Positions 34,235-44,686 are shown, counted from the first letter of the stretch. The stretch: 64,000 nt of DNA from Sulfurivermis fontis (GCF_004001245.1 NZ_AP018724.1:1232501-1296500); one strand, 5' to 3'. Numbers and translations: made by a program. The notes: generated by a model from the letters alone, not told the origin.

Positions 34235-36148
34235 ATGCACGACATTCACACCATCCTGTCCGCGGATGGTCCTTTCGCTGAACTGATTCCCGGTTTTGCC
34301 CCGCGCGTCCAGCAGCAGGAGCTGGCCGAGGCGGTGGCGCACGCGCTGCAAAACCAGCAAGTCTTCATCGCCGAGGCCGGCACCGGCACCGGCAAGACCT
34401 TCGCCTATCTGGTGCCGGCCCTGCTGTCCGGGCAGAAGGTGATCATCTCCACCGGCACCAAGAACCTGCAGGACCAGCTGTTCCACAAGGATCTGCCCCT
34501 GGTGCGCCAGGCGCTGGGCGTGCCGGTGGAAGTCGCCCTGCTCAAGGGGCGGGCCAATTACCTGTGCCTGCACCGCATGGAACTGGCCCTGGCCGAGGGG
34601 CGCTTTCGCAGCCGCAGCGAAGTGGCCGATCTGCAAGTGATCCGCGAATGGTCCGGCCGCACCCGCAGCGGCGACATCGCCGAATTGACCGAGCTGGCGG
34701 AGGATGCGCCGCTGTGGTCGCAGGTGACCTCCACCGGCGACAACTGCCTGGGCAGCGAGTGCGGCCAGTACGACGACTGCTACCTGATGCAGGCGCGGCG
34801 CCGGGCGCAGGAGGCCGACGTGCTGGTGGTCAATCATCACCTGCTGTTCGCCGACATGGCCCTGAAGGGCGAGGGTTTCGGCGAATTGCTGCCCGGCGCC
34901 AATGCCTTCATCCTCGACGAGGCGCACCAGCTGCCGGAAACGGCGTCCAATTTCTTCGGCACCGCGGTGAGCGGCAACCAGCTGCTGGAGCTGGCAAGCG
35001 ACAGCATCGCCGAGGACCTGCGCGAGGCCGGCGAGAGCGGGCGGCTGCGCAGCGCCGCCGAACACCTGCAAAAGACGGTGAAGGATCTGCGTCTTGCCTT
35101 TGGTGTCGAGCCGCGCCGCGGTGCCTGGCGCGAGGTGAAGCCGTTGGCCGGTTTCCAGTCGGCGCTGAACGATGTGGATACGGCGCTCAAGGAACTGCAC
35201 GCCCAGCTCAAGCCGGTGGCCGCGCGCGGCAAGGGGCTGGAAAGCTGCCTGCGCCGCTGCGAGGAGATGATGCTGCGCTATGGACAGGTGAGCGGCGATA
35301 CGCCGCCGGACCAGATCCACTGGTTCGAGACCCACACCCGCTCGTTCTCCCTCAACCTGACGCCGATGGACGTGGCGGCGCTGTTCCAGGCCCAGGTGAG
35401 CGCGCGGCCCTGCGCCTGGATCTTCACCTCGGCGACGCTGGCGGTGGGCGACAGCTTCGAGCATTTCACCCATCGCCTCGGCCTCAACGAGGCGAAGACG
35501 CAGCGCTGGGACAGTCCGTTCGATTTCGCGCGCCAGGCGCTGCTCTATGTGCCGCCGGACATGCCCGATCCCAATGCCTACGGCTATACGGCGGCTGTCA
35601 TCGAACAGGCCCTGCCGGTGCTGGAGGCCAGCCGCGGCCGCGCCTTCATCCTGTTCACCAGCCACCGTGCCTTGCAGGAGGCGGCGGGCCTGCTGGAAGG
35701 CCGCATCGAGTATCCGCTGCTGGTGCAGGGACAGATGCCGCGCTCACGTCTGCTGGAGCAGTTCCGCGCCCTGGGCAATGCGGTATTGCTCGGTACCGGC
35801 AGTTTCTGGGAAGGGGTGGACGTGCGCGGTGAGGCGCTGTCCTGCGTCATCATCGACAAGCTGCCCTTCGCCTCGCCCGGCGATCCGGTGCTGCAGGCGC
35901 GCATCGAGGCGATGCGCGAGCGGGGCGGCAATCCCTTCATGGAATACCAGTTGCCGCAGGCGGTCATTACCCTGAAGCAGGGCGTGGGGCGTCTGATCCG
36001 CGACGTCAATGACCGCGGCGTGCTGATGCTGTGCGACCCGCGCCTGGGCAGCAAATCGTATGGCCGGATATTCATCGACAGCCTGCCGCCCATGTCCAAG
36101 ACCCGCAAGCTGGAGGTGGTACAGCGTTTTTTTGCGCAGGGTGATTGA
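34235..36148 (+). CDS. yoaA: DinG/YoaA-family ATP-dependent DNA helicase
   Basis: The 637-residue protein is an XPD/DinG-type superfamily 2 helicase. It shows Walker A EAGTGTGKTFAYL near residues 46-58, a DEAH box FILDEAHQLPE near residue 225, and the iron-sulfur cysteines in NYLCLHR and DNCLGSECGQYDDCYL, with motif VI GVGRLIRDVNDRG near the C-terminus. It unwinds DNA during repair in related organisms. Length and cluster pattern fit YoaA more than DinG proper. It stands alone as a transcription unit or follows the preceding small gene. Confidence 0.9.
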   Translation: MHDIHTILSADGPFAELIPGFAPRVQQQELAEAVAHALQNQQVFIAEAGTGTGKTFAYLVPALLSGQKVIISTGTKNLQDQLFHKDLPLVRQALGVPVEVALLKGRANYLCLHRMELALAEGRFRSRSEVADLQVIREWSGRTRSGDIAELTELAEDAPLWSQVTSTGDNCLGSECGQYDDCYLMQARRRAQEADVLVVNHHLLFADMALKGEGFGELLPGANAFILDEAHQLPETASNFFGTAVSGNQLLELASDSIAEDLREAGESGRLRSAAEHLQKTVKDLRLAFGVEPRRGAWREVKPLAGFQSALNDVDTALKELHAQLKPVAARGKGLESCLRRCEEMMLRYGQVSGDTPPDQIHWFETHTRSFSLNLTPMDVAALFQAQVSARPCAWIFTSATLAVGDSFEHFTHRLGLNEAKTQRWDSPFDFARQALLYVPPDMPDPNAYGYTAAVIEQALPVLEASRGRAFILFTSHRALQEAAGLLEGRIEYPLLVQGQMPRSRLLEQFRALGNAVLLGTGSFWEGVDVRGEALSCVIIDKLPFASPGDPVLQARIEAMRERGGNPFMEYQLPQAVITLKQGVGRLIRDVNDRGVLMLCDPRLGSKSYGRIFIDSLPPMSKTRKLEVVQRFFAQGD

Positions 36149-36209
36149 GCCCCCCGGGACTTACCGATAGACTTTTCGTCCTCATCGTTATCAACCAGGG
36201 AAGCAGACA

Positions 36210-36866
36210 ATGAAAAGAACAGTGATTGCCGGTGCCGTGGCCATGGCACTGATGGGGGCCGGTGCGGCACAGGCGGAAACCGGTTTCGGCATCGGTGTGA
36301 AGGTCGGGACGCTGGGCATGGGGGCGGAGCTCACCAAGTCCTTCACCGACAACATCAATGGCCGCATCGGGTTCAACACCTACGATTTCAGCGATACCGG
36401 TACCGAGGGCGATATCGATTACGACATCGACCTGGAATGGCAGAGCACCGCGCTGCTGCTGGACTGGCACCCGTGGGGCGGCACCTTCCGCCTGACGGCG
36501 GGTTATATCTTCAACGGCAACGAGCTGAAGATGAAGGCCAAGCCCTCCGGTACCTACACCGTCGGCACTACGACCTACAACGCCTCCGACATCACCAGCC
36601 TGACCGGCAATGTCACCTTTTCCGACGGGCCTTACGTGGGCCTGGGCTGGAGCAATGCCGGCAAGGCCGGTTTCGGCTTCAGCTTCGAGCTGGGCGCGGT
36701 CTATCAGGGCTCGCCCGATCTCAACCTGTCCGGTGAATGCACCAATGTGACGGTGTGCGGCAACTTCGATGCCGAGCTGGCCAGGGAAGAGCAAGATGCC
36801 CAGGCGGACCTCGATGAGTTCAAGTGGTATCCGCAGGTCGCCGTCGGCGTTTCCTACGGCTTCTGA
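36210..36866 (+). CDS. Outer-membrane beta-barrel-like protein
   Basis: The 218-residue protein begins with a signal peptide (MKRTVIAGAVAMALMGAGAA, likely cut after AQA) and continues with alternating short polar/aromatic strands such as GFGIGVKVGTLGMGAELTKS and FRLTAGYIFNGNELKMKA, ending with the C-terminal aromatic of outer-membrane proteins (VAVGVSYGF). An eight-stranded barrel is plausible. No specific function can be assigned. AGGGAAG precedes the ATG, and a strong terminator follows. Confidence 0.8.
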   Translation: MKRTVIAGAVAMALMGAGAAQAETGFGIGVKVGTLGMGAELTKSFTDNINGRIGFNTYDFSDTGTEGDIDYDIDLEWQSTALLLDWHPWGGTFRLTAGYIFNGNELKMKAKPSGTYTVGTTTYNASDITSLTGNVTFSDGPYVGLGWSNAGKAGFGFSFELGAVYQGSPDLNLSGECTNVTVCGNFDAELAREEQDAQADLDEFKWYPQVAVGVSYGF

Positions 36867-36884
36867 TTCACAGGCACTGCGCAA

Positions 36885-36918
36885 CGCCCGCACCGCCACC
36901 CGGTGCGGGCGTTGTTTT
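36885..36918 (+). terminator. Rho-independent terminator after the outer-membrane protein gene
   Basis: CGCCCGCACC at 36885-36894 pairs with GGTGCGGGCG at 36902-36911 (10 bp, seven-base loop), followed by TTGTTTTG. It lies 19 bases after the stop codon. Confidence 0.9.
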
Positions 36919-36921
36919 GTC

Positions 36922-37021
36922 CAGGGATGGACTTATGCCGCGGAGGCCATGGATGGCCGGGAGCGGCGCTTGTTCAGGGATGGACTTATGCCGCGGAGGC
37001 CATGGATGGCCGGGAGCGGCG
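36922..37021. repeat. Tandem repeat, two units of 53-bp period, related to the MITE internal module
   Basis: CAGGGATGGACTTATG followed by CCGCGGAGGCCATGGATG occurs at 36922 and again at 36975, a period of 53 bases, with nearly identical units. The unit closely matches the internal module of MITE copies B and C (GTCCACGGATGGACTTATG in copy C) but lacks the IS5-like ends. It lies between the terminator and tsaB and may be a remnant or an independently amplified module. Confidence 0.75.
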
Positions 37022-37071
37022 TCCCGCGCCTCGTGCGATAATCGCCTTTCCCTTTATTCACTGTTGCCGTC

Positions 37072-37740
37072 GTGAAGATACTCGCCCTCGAAAGCGCTAC
37101 CGAATCCTGTTCCGTCGCCCTGCTGGCGGGGGAGACCGTTTATGCGCGCTCACAGCTGGCGCCGCGCGAACATGCCGCGCTGTTGTTGCCCATGGTGCAG
37201 GAGGTGCTGGCGGAGAGCGGGCTCACGCTGAGCACGCTGGACGCCATCGCCTTTGGTCGCGGTCCCGGCAGCTTTACCGGCGTGCGCATCGCCACCGGCG
37301 TCACCCAGGGACTGGCCTTTGCGGTCGATCTGCCCGTGTTGCCGGTTTCAACCCTGGCGGCGCTGGCTCAGGGGGCGCTGCGCGAGCTGGGTGCGCAGCA
37401 GGTGGCGGCCGCCATCGATGCGCGCATGGGCGAGGTGTACTGGGGACTGTATCGGGCGCAGGACGGCGTGATGACGCTGGAAGGCGAGGAGGGCGTGTTC
37501 ACCCCCGCGCTGGTGCCGCTGCCTCCCGGCGGCGGCTACACGGGTTATGGCAGTGGCTGGGCCACCTATGGCGATGTGCTGGCCGGGCGCTGCGGCATCA
37601 CCGTGCATCAGGGGGAACGTTTTCCGCAGGCGGAGGATTTGCTGCCGCTGGCGGCGGCGGCGTGGCGGGCCGGTATGGCGGTCACTGCGGCGGAGGCCCA
37701 GCCCGTATATCTGCGCGACAAGGTCACGCACCAGCGCTGA
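37072..37740 (+). CDS. tsaB: tRNA threonylcarbamoyladenosine biosynthesis protein TsaB
   Basis: TsaB is the scaffold partner of TsaD in making the t6A modification at position 37 of ANN-decoding tRNAs. The 222-residue product has the expected MKILALESATESCSVAL start, FGRGPGSFTGVRIATGVTQG near residues 61-80, and AAIDARMGEVYWG. It starts with GTG at 37072 with no strong ribosome-binding site. The upstream region is the tandem repeat. No other t6A gene is in the window. Confidence 0.95.
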   Translation: MKILALESATESCSVALLAGETVYARSQLAPREHAALLLPMVQEVLAESGLTLSTLDAIAFGRGPGSFTGVRIATGVTQGLAFAVDLPVLPVSTLAALAQGALRELGAQQVAAAIDARMGEVYWGLYRAQDGVMTLEGEEGVFTPALVPLPPGGGYTGYGSGWATYGDVLAGRCGITVHQGERFPQAEDLLPLAAAAWRAGMAVTAAEAQPVYLRDKVTHQR

Positions 37741-37758
37741 GTGTTCGTATCGCTGTAG

Positions 37759-37776
37759 GGCGGACTTCAGTCCGCC
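37759..37776. terminator. Short bidirectional hairpin
   Basis: GGCGGACT and AGTCCGCC pair around TC between the convergent tsaB and calcium-loop protein genes. It belongs with the similar hairpin at 31261-31278 (GGCGGGCT arms). No T-run is present. Confidence 0.5.
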
Positions 37777-37784
37777 TCACGATT

Positions 37785-38876
37785 TCACACCACCAGATCC
37801 AACTGCTGCACCGTGCCCACCCCGCCGTCTTCCTTGAGATAGACGCCGCTGGCGCGCACCACGCCGAGCAGGGCGTTGTCGTTGTCCTTGAGCGAGAACG
37901 GCGTCGCGGCCTGGCCCAGGTAGATGGCGCCGACGTTGCGCTCCAGCAATCCCTCCAGCCGATCGTTACCCTCGCCGTCGCGGCTCCAGATGAGCAGGCG
38001 CGCGAAGATGGCGTCGGCTTCGTCGATCCAGCCGTTGCCGTCGCTGTCGTAGGCCGCGAGGTCGGCGAAGCCGTTGCCGCTCAGGGCACCGAACAGTTCG
38101 CGGCCGTCGTTGATGACGCCGTCGCCGTTGCGATCGAGGGCGAGAAAGCCGCTGTCGGGGCCGACGAAGGCGATCTGATCCATGCGGCCGTCGGCATCGA
38201 TATCGAAGGCGAATTTGGTGCGGGTGAGTTCGGCGGCATTGCCCGCGAAGTTGATCACCAGCGGGTCTTTCAGCGCATCGCCGGCCCGTACCGTGAGGCT
38301 GGTGTGGCTGATGAATTCGCGGCTCATGTTCAGTTCCACGGACAACGTGATCTCGCGGCCATCGGCGGTGCGCACGATGCCCTGGGCGGAGAACTGCGTG
38401 CTCTCCTGTTCCAGCGTGGTTTCCTCGGCGTGATACACCGCGCCCCAACCCTGGCGCGCGTCGCCGCGGCTGGCCTGTTCCGGGGGTAACTCCACTGCCT
38501 TGCCGTGGTTCATCGCGCGGGCATCGAACAGCTCCAGCCTGCGTCCGGTGAGTTTTTCCACCAGCAGCTTGAGGATGGTGACCTGGAGATCACCGGCGTA
38601 CTCGACCGTGGCATCCGCGTCGGTAGCTTCAATCTGAGCCGGGGACGTCGTTTCGGCCTGTCGCGCTGGCGGCGGTTGGAGACGCGGTGCCTGCTGTGTA
38701 AAGGCGAGACTGGAGGTGCTGGCGTCCATGCGTAGTTGCTCGCTGCTGGACTCCAGGGTGAGCTGTCGGCGACCTTCGGCACCGTCCTTCCACATCGTCA
38801 GGGACTCGTGGCGGCGCTGGTACTCCAGGTAGCTGTGGCTGCTGCTCAGATGCAGGTTGGAACCGGTGACGATCAT
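37785..38876 (-). CDS. Protein with three calcium-loop-like (VCBS/EF-hand-like) repeats
   Basis: The 363-residue protein has a low-complexity N-terminal third (to about 110), a middle region with EITLSVELNMSREF, and a run of acidic loops: DIDADGRMD, DRNGDGVINDGRELFG and DSDGNGWIDEADAIF, all with the DxDxDG spacing typical of calcium binding. No signal peptide is seen, so export is uncertain. ATG at 38876 is used because GGAGC lies upstream; a start 30 bases earlier is possible. No named family is certain. Confidence 0.72.
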   Translation of the reverse strand: MIVTGSNLHLSSSHSYLEYQRRHESLTMWKDGAEGRRQLTLESSSEQLRMDASTSSLAFTQQAPRLQPPPARQAETTSPAQIEATDADATVEYAGDLQVTILKLLVEKLTGRRLELFDARAMNHGKAVELPPEQASRGDARQGWGAVYHAEETTLEQESTQFSAQGIVRTADGREITLSVELNMSREFISHTSLTVRAGDALKDPLVINFAGNAAELTRTKFAFDIDADGRMDQIAFVGPDSGFLALDRNGDGVINDGRELFGALSGNGFADLAAYDSDGNGWIDEADAIFARLLIWSRDGEGNDRLEGLLERNVGAIYLGQAATPFSLKDNDNALLGVVRASGVYLKEDGGVGTVQQLDLVV

Positions 38877-38990
38877 GGTGTGCTCCGGGCGGGACGGGCT
38901 TTGCACGCATTAGCGTCCCGGGGCCGGAGAACTTTAGAAGGCGGTCAGTATGACGGCAGGAGGATGGAAATCTTTAGCGTGTAAAAGGCG

Positions 38991-39156
38991 TTAAACGCAA
39001 AGGTGCAAAGGACGCGGAGAGCGCAAAGAACTATCGGCTCTGGGCGTTCTATCGCCGTGAGGTGCGTCGTCGAGTCTGACGCCGACGCGTGCCATGTGCG
39101 CCTGCAGTGCACATTCCCTTTGCGTTCTTGGCGTCCTTTGTGTCTTTGCGTTGAAG
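38991..39156. repeat. Inverted-repeat element with CGCAAAG heptads, copy 1
   Basis: The left arm (38991-39028, beginning TTAAACGCAAAGGTGCAAAG) and the right arm (39118-39156, containing GCGTCCTTTGTGTCTTTGCG) are inverted relative to each other, with about 90 bases between. Arms consist of CGCAAAG-like heptads. A related copy lies at 41645-41760. It occupies the gap downstream of dapE. Confidence 0.7.
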
Positions 39157-39167
39157 TCTTTTGACTT

Positions 39168-40328
<1,161 letters not shown>

Positions 40329-40369
40329 CTATTAGGCCACAAAGCGTCGTGATGTTGTAGGAGCCGCTT

Positions 40370-40717
40370 CTATCGGGAAAATATCTCGGCGTAGGCGGCG
40401 GAACTGAAGCCGACCGTGATTCTGCCCTCATGCACCAGCACCGGCCGTTTGATGAGCGTCGGATGCTCCAGCATCAGCGCAACTGCGGCAGCGGTGTCGC
40501 CGATGTGTCGTGCACTCTCCGGCAACTGGCGCCAGGTGGTGCCGCGCGTATTGATCAGCGTCGCGGTATCGACCTGCTGGAGCCAGATATTCAGTGTGGC
40601 GGCATCGAGGCCGTCACCACGCAGGTCGTGAAAGCGGTAGGAGACACCGTGCGCGTCGAGCCAGGCGCGGGCCTTGCGCACGGTGTCGCAGTTCTTGATG
40701 CCGTAAAGAGTGGTCAT
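40370..40717 (-). CDS. ArsC/Spx-family reductase-like protein (YffB-like)
   Basis: The 115-residue protein is a thioredoxin-fold ArsC/Spx relative: TTLYGIKNCDTVRKARAWLD near the N-terminus holds one cysteine at the CxxS/T-like position, and later RPVLVHEGRITVGFSSAAY is typical. The family member YffB commonly sits between dapD and dapE in gammaproteobacteria, as here. Arsenate reduction is unlikely. The ATG at 40717 is chosen from the family N-terminus; an upstream extension lacks support. Confidence 0.88.
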   Translation of the reverse strand: MTTLYGIKNCDTVRKARAWLDAHGVSYRFHDLRGDGLDAATLNIWLQQVDTATLINTRGTTWRQLPESARHIGDTAAAVALMLEHPTLIKRPVLVHEGRITVGFSSAAYAEIFSR

Positions 40718-40728
40718 AAAGCCAGTTT

Positions 40729-40789
40729 CAAGTGACAAGTTCCAAGTCACAAGCAATTCTTGCAACTTGTTACTTGCCACTTGTCACTT
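40729..40789. repeat. Inverted-repeat element with AAGTGACAAGT arms, copy 1
   Basis: CAAGTGACAAGTTCCAAG and, inverted, CTTGTTACTTGCCACTTGTC form a hairpin-prone unit between the arsC-like gene and dapD. A second copy with the same motif lies at 45358-45424. It fills nearly the whole gap and may act as a processing or termination stem. Confidence 0.65.
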
Positions 40790-40793
40790 CATT

Positions 40794-41618
40794 TCAAATA
40801 TCGCGCAGCAGTTCGTTGATGCCGACCTTGCCGCGGGTCTTCTCGTCCACTTTCTTGACGATCACCGCGCAGTACAGGCTGTACTTGCCGTCCTTGGAGG
40901 GCAGGTTGCCGGACACCACCACGGAACCGGCGGGGACGCGGCCGTAGTGCACTTCGCCGGTCTCGCGGTCGTAGATCTTGGTGGACTGGCCGATGTACAC
41001 GCCCATGGAGATGACGGAGCCTTCCTCGACGATGACGCCTTCCACCACTTCGGAGCGCGCACCGATGAAGCAGTTGTCCTCGATGATGGTCGGCGCGGCC
41101 TGCAGCGGCTCCAGCACGCCGCCGATGCCGACGCCGCCGGATAGGTGCACGTTCTTGCCGATCTGGGCGCAGGAACCGACGGTGGCCCAGGTGTCGACCA
41201 TGGTGCCGCTATCGACGTAGGCGCCGATGTTGACGTAGGAGGGCATCAGCACCGCGCCCGGGGCGATGTATGAACCGCGACGGGCGGTGGCCGGCGGCAC
41301 CACGCGCACGCCGCCTTCGCGGAAGTCGCGCGAGTTCATGTCGGCATACTTGGACGGCACCTTGTCGAAGTAGTTGGTGAAGCCGCCCTTCATGAACTGG
41401 TTGTCGTTGATGCGGAAGGAGAGCAGCACGGCCTTCTTCAGCCACTCGTTGACGGTCCACTTGCCGACGGACTGGCGCTCGGCGACGCGCAGCTTGCCGC
41501 TGTCGAGCAGACGGATAGCCTCTTCCACGGCCTCGCGGACATGGGCCTCGGCGTTGCGCGGGGTGATCTCGGCGCGGCGCTCGAAGGCTTCTTCAATGAC
41601 GTTCTTGATATCGTTCAT
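40794..41618 (-). CDS. dapD: Tetrahydrodipicolinate N-succinyltransferase DapD
   Basis: DapD adds a succinyl group from succinyl-CoA to tetrahydrodipicolinate. The 274-residue protein has the N-terminal helical domain ([20 protein letters not shown]) and a left-handed beta-helix of hexapeptide repeats, visible as [37 protein letters not shown] and [16 protein letters not shown]. Length matches the family. It lies between dapC and the arsC-like gene, each gap being filled by a repeat element. Confidence 0.97.
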   Translation of the reverse strand: MNDIKNVIEEAFERRAEITPRNAEAHVREAVEEAIRLLDSGKLRVAERQSVGKWTVNEWLKKAVLLSFRINDNQFMKGGFTNYFDKVPSKYADMNSRDFREGGVRVVPPATARRGSYIAPGAVLMPSYVNIGAYVDSGTMVDTWATVGSCAQIGKNVHLSGGVGIGGVLEPLQAAPTIIEDNCFIGARSEVVEGVIVEEGSVISMGVYIGQSTKIYDRETGEVHYGRVPAGSVVVSGNLPSKDGKYSLYCAVIVKKVDEKTRGKVGINELLRDI

Positions 41619-41644
41619 GCGCACTCTCCATAAAATCAAAAGAT

Positions 41645-41760
41645 TTCAACGCAAAGACGCAAAGGGCGCAAAGTTCGCAAAGAAACTCAAGGCTGAAACA
41701 GGTACGGATTTGCCCTATACAACCTTGCGCTCTTGGCGTCCTTTGCGTCTTTGCGTTTAA
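41645..41760. repeat. Inverted-repeat element with CGCAAAG heptads, copy 2
   Basis: Left arm 41645-41682 (TTCAACGCAAAGACGCAAAG and onward) and right arm 41724-41760 (with GGCGTCCTTTGCGTCTTTGC) form the same inverted structure as at 38991-39156. The right arm runs into the dapC stop codon at 41757-41759. Confidence 0.7.
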
Positions 41761-42953
41761 AGGTTTTTCACAAATTCGCGGATGCGGCGCGCCGCCTCCA
41801 CGCATTCATCCATTTCCGCCACCAGGGCGATGCGCACGCGGTTGCGGCCGGGGTTCATCCCGTGCGCCTCGCGCGACAGGTAGCTGCCGGGCAGCACGGT
41901 GACGTGCTGCTGCGCGAACAGTTCGCGGGTGAAGCGATCGTCGTCGATGGGGGTCTCCAACCACAGATAGAAACCGGCGGCGGGCTTTTCCACCTTGAGC
42001 ACCGGCTGCAGGATTTCGATCACCGCATCGAACTTGCGCTGGTAGTAGGCGCGGTTCCCGGTGACGTGCGCCTCGTCCTGCCAGGCGCTGATGCTGGCGG
42101 CCTGGGTCGGCGGCGGCAGGGCGCAGCCCTGATAGGTGCGGTAGAGCAGGAACTTGTTCAGCACTGCCGCGTCGCCGGCGACGAAGCCGGAGCGCAGACC
42201 GGGCAGGTTGGAGCGCTTGGACAGCGAGTGGAACACCACGCAGCGGCGGAAGTCGTCACGGCCGAGAGCGGCGCAGGCCTGCAACAGCCCGGCGGGCGGA
42301 TGGGCCTCGTCGTTGTACAGCTCGGAATAGCATTCGTCCGAGGCGATGATGAAGTCGTGCTCATCAGCCAGGGCGATGAGGCGCTGGAAATACTCGATGG
42401 GCGCCACCGCGCCGCTGGGATTGCCCGGCGAGCAGACGTACAGCAACTGGCAGCGCGCCCACACCGCGGCCGGCACGGCGTCGAGGTCGGGCAGGAAGCC
42501 GGTGGTGGCGGTGGTATTCATGAACCACGGCGTGGCGCCGGCGAGCAGGGCGGCGCCTTCGTAGATCTGGTAGAAGGGGTTCGGCATCAAGACCAGCGCA
42601 TCGCTGCTGCGGTCCACCACCGCCTGGGCGAAGGCGAACAGCGCCTCGCGGGTACCGGCCACCGGCAGCACATGCCTTTCGGCGTCCACGCTGCCGTCCC
42701 TGAGCCGGAAGCGGCGGGTCAGCCACTGGGCAATGGCGGCGCGCAGCTCGACGCGACCCTTGGTGAGCGGATAGTTGGCCAGGCCGCCCAGATTGGCGAT
42801 GAGTTCGTCGCGGATGAAGGCGGGCGGCTGGTGCTTGGGTTCGCCGATGGACAGCACGATGGGCGACAATTCCGCCGGCGCGGTCACCCCGGCCTTGAGC
42901 TGGGCGAGCTTTTCAAAGGGATAGGGCTGTAGCCTGTCGAGGTCCGGGTTCAT
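41757..42953 (-). CDS. dapC: Succinyldiaminopimelate transaminase DapC
   Basis: DapC transfers an amino group to N-succinyl-2-amino-6-oxopimelate before DapE acts. The 398-residue class I aminotransferase has LQPYPFEKLAQLK at the N-terminus, VCSPGNPSGAV, the PLP aspartate region ASDECYSELY, the Schiff-base lysine in FHSLSKRSNLPGLRSGF, and the C-terminal arginine in RNRVRIALV. It heads the dapC-dapD-arsC-like-dapE series, which fits the succinylase route in one transcription direction. Confidence 0.94.
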   Translation of the reverse strand: MNPDLDRLQPYPFEKLAQLKAGVTAPAELSPIVLSIGEPKHQPPAFIRDELIANLGGLANYPLTKGRVELRAAIAQWLTRRFRLRDGSVDAERHVLPVAGTREALFAFAQAVVDRSSDALVLMPNPFYQIYEGAALLAGATPWFMNTTATTGFLPDLDAVPAAVWARCQLLYVCSPGNPSGAVAPIEYFQRLIALADEHDFIIASDECYSELYNDEAHPPAGLLQACAALGRDDFRRCVVFHSLSKRSNLPGLRSGFVAGDAAVLNKFLLYRTYQGCALPPPTQAASISAWQDEAHVTGNRAYYQRKFDAVIEILQPVLKVEKPAAGFYLWLETPIDDDRFTRELFAQQHVTVLPGSYLSREAHGMNPGRNRVRIALVAEMDECVEAARRIREFVKNL

Positions 42954-43051
42954 GGTCGGGCGCTGGGCCGGGGCCGATGTCACAAGGTTGAAAAATGGCC
43001 CCGTAGTATAAGAGCATGCCTTCTGGCCGTCCATTTAACTCAGGTACTTTC

Positions 43052-43411
43052 ATGCAGTTGCACCACGTCAGCCTGCTCGTCGCCGATACCGCCCGCGCCC
43101 TGGTCTTTTACCGCGATATCCTCGGCCTGGCCGAGGCACCACGTCCCGACCTGGGGTTTCCCGGTGCCTGGCTGGAGGTTGGCGGCCAGCAGATCCACCT
43201 GCTGGAACTACCCAACCCCGACCCGGTGCAGGGGCGGCCGGACCACGGCGGCCGCGACCGCCACGTGGCCCTGTCCTGTCCCGACCTGGATGGTCTCATC
43301 GCCCGCCTGGAGGCGGCCGGGATTCCCTACACCCGCAGCCGTTCCGGCCGGGCGGCGCTGTTCTGCCGCGATCCGGACGGCAATGCCGTGGAGTTGATCG
43401 CAGGCGGATAG
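43052..43411 (+). CDS. VOC/glyoxalase-fold protein
   Basis: The 119-residue protein is a single vicinal-oxygen-chelate domain: MQLHHVSLLVADTARALVFY, then LEVGGQQIHLLELP, RHVALSCPDLDGLIARLEAA and CRDPDGNAVELIAGG. His5, the glutamate of LLELP, His in RHVAL and the glutamate in AVELI are candidate metal ligands. The substrate is unknown. ATG at 43052 matches the family N-terminus better than the upstream start at 43016. lolC follows after 27 bases. Confidence 0.85.
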   Translation: MQLHHVSLLVADTARALVFYRDILGLAEAPRPDLGFPGAWLEVGGQQIHLLELPNPDPVQGRPDHGGRDRHVALSCPDLDGLIARLEAAGIPYTRSRSGRAALFCRDPDGNAVELIAGG

Positions 43412-43438
43412 GGGCATGTTGTGGTTTAATGTCGCCCC

Positions 43439-44686
43439 ATGTTCCGGCCCCTCATCCTCTACATCGGTCTGCGCTACACGCGTGCCAAGCGGCGCAACCA
43501 CTTCATCTCCTTCATCTCCCTCATCTCCATGCTCGGCATCACGCTGGGCGTGACGGCGCTGATTACCGTGCTGTCGGTGATGAACGGTTTCGAGCACGAG
43601 CTGCGCACCCGCATCCTGGGCATGACCTCCCACGCCACCATCAGCGGCTACGGCGCGCCGCTGCGCAACTGGCCGGAGGTGGCCGGGCTGGCGCGGCGCG
43701 ATGCGCGCGTGCTCGGCGCGGCGCCCTACATCCAGAAGGAGGGCATGCTCATCGAGGGCCAGCGCGTCAACGGCGCGCTGATCCGCGGTGTGCTGCCGGC
43801 GGAGGAGCCGGCGGTGTCCGATGTGGGCGACAAGATGCTCAGTGGCCGCCTCGCCGACCTGACCCCCGGTGACTACAACATCATTCTCGGTGTCGACCTG
43901 GCGCGCATCCTCGGCGTGACGGTGGGCGACAAGGTCACCCTGGTGACGCCGTCGGCCAATGTCACGCCGGCCGGCGTGCTGCCGCGGCTGAAGCGCTTTA
44001 CCGTCAGCGGCCTCTTCGAGGTGGGCATGTACGAATACGACAGCGCCCTGGCGCTGGTGCATCTGGACGATGCAGCGATTCTGTTCCGCATGCCGGGGGA
44101 GGTGAGCGGCGTGCGCCTGAAACTGGAGGACATGTTCCGCGCGCCGTGGGTGGTGCGTGAACTGGCGCAGACCCTGCCAGGCAGTTACATGGTCAGCGAC
44201 TGGACGCAGCAGCACGCCAATTTCTTCCGCGCCATCCGCACCGAGAAGACGGTGATGTTCGTGATCCTGTCGCTCATCGTCGCGGTGGCGGCATTCAACA
44301 TCGTTTCCACCCTGGTGATGGTGGTGACCGACAAGAAGACCGACATCGCCATCCTGCGCACCCTCGGCCTGTCGCCGCGCGGCGTCATGGGGGTGTTCAT
44401 GGTGCAGGGCACGGTGATCGGTTTCGTCGGCACGCTGTTCGGCGTCATCGGCGGCGTGCTGCTGGCGCTCAACGTGGAGACCATCGTGCCGGCCATCGAG
44501 CGGATGTTCTCGGTACAGTTCCTGCCGGCGGACGTGTATTACATCAGCACGCTGCCGTCGCGCCTGAACGGCGCCGACGTGGTACGCATCGGCCTGCTGT
44601 CCTTCCTGCTCAGCGTGGTGGCCACCCTGTATCCGGCCTGGAGCGCGGCACGTACCCAGCCGGCGGAGGCCCTGCGCTATGAGTGA
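43439..44686 (+). CDS. lolC: Lipoprotein-releasing ABC transporter permease (LolC/E family)
   Basis: The Lol transporter extracts outer-membrane lipoproteins from the inner membrane. The 415-residue permease has the typical first helix after [20 protein letters not shown], a large periplasmic domain, and three C-terminal helices including [20 protein letters not shown] and the FtsX-type coupling region [19 protein letters not shown]. Only one permease gene is found, with no separate lolE, so a homodimeric or LolF-type arrangement is possible. The stop overlaps lolD by eight bases. Confidence 0.93.
   Translation: MFRPLILYIGLRYTRAKRRNHFISFISLISMLGITLGVTALITVLSVMNGFEHELRTRILGMTSHATISGYGAPLRNWPEVAGLARRDARVLGAAPYIQKEGMLIEGQRVNGALIRGVLPAEEPAVSDVGDKMLSGRLADLTPGDYNIILGVDLARILGVTVGDKVTLVTPSANVTPAGVLPRLKRFTVSGLFEVGMYEYDSALALVHLDDAAILFRMPGEVSGVRLKLEDMFRAPWVVRELAQTLPGSYMVSDWTQQHANFFRAIRTEKTVMFVILSLIVAVAAFNIVSTLVMVVTDKKTDIAILRTLGLSPRGVMGVFMVQGTVIGFVGTLFGVIGGVLLALNVETIVPAIERMFSVQFLPADVYYISTLPSRLNGADVVRIGLLSFLLSVVATLYPAWSAARTQPAEALRYE

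Noticed and set aside
33660-36148. Restriction-modification system
   Set aside because: No methyltransferase or specificity subunit is present, and the helicase is a normal YoaA/DinG repair enzyme.
36922-37021. CRISPR-like array
   Set aside because: Only two adjacent units with no spacers, and the unit matches the MITE module.
40370-40717. Arsenate reductase
   Set aside because: The protein is of the YffB/Spx type and is embedded in dap genes; no ars operon is present.
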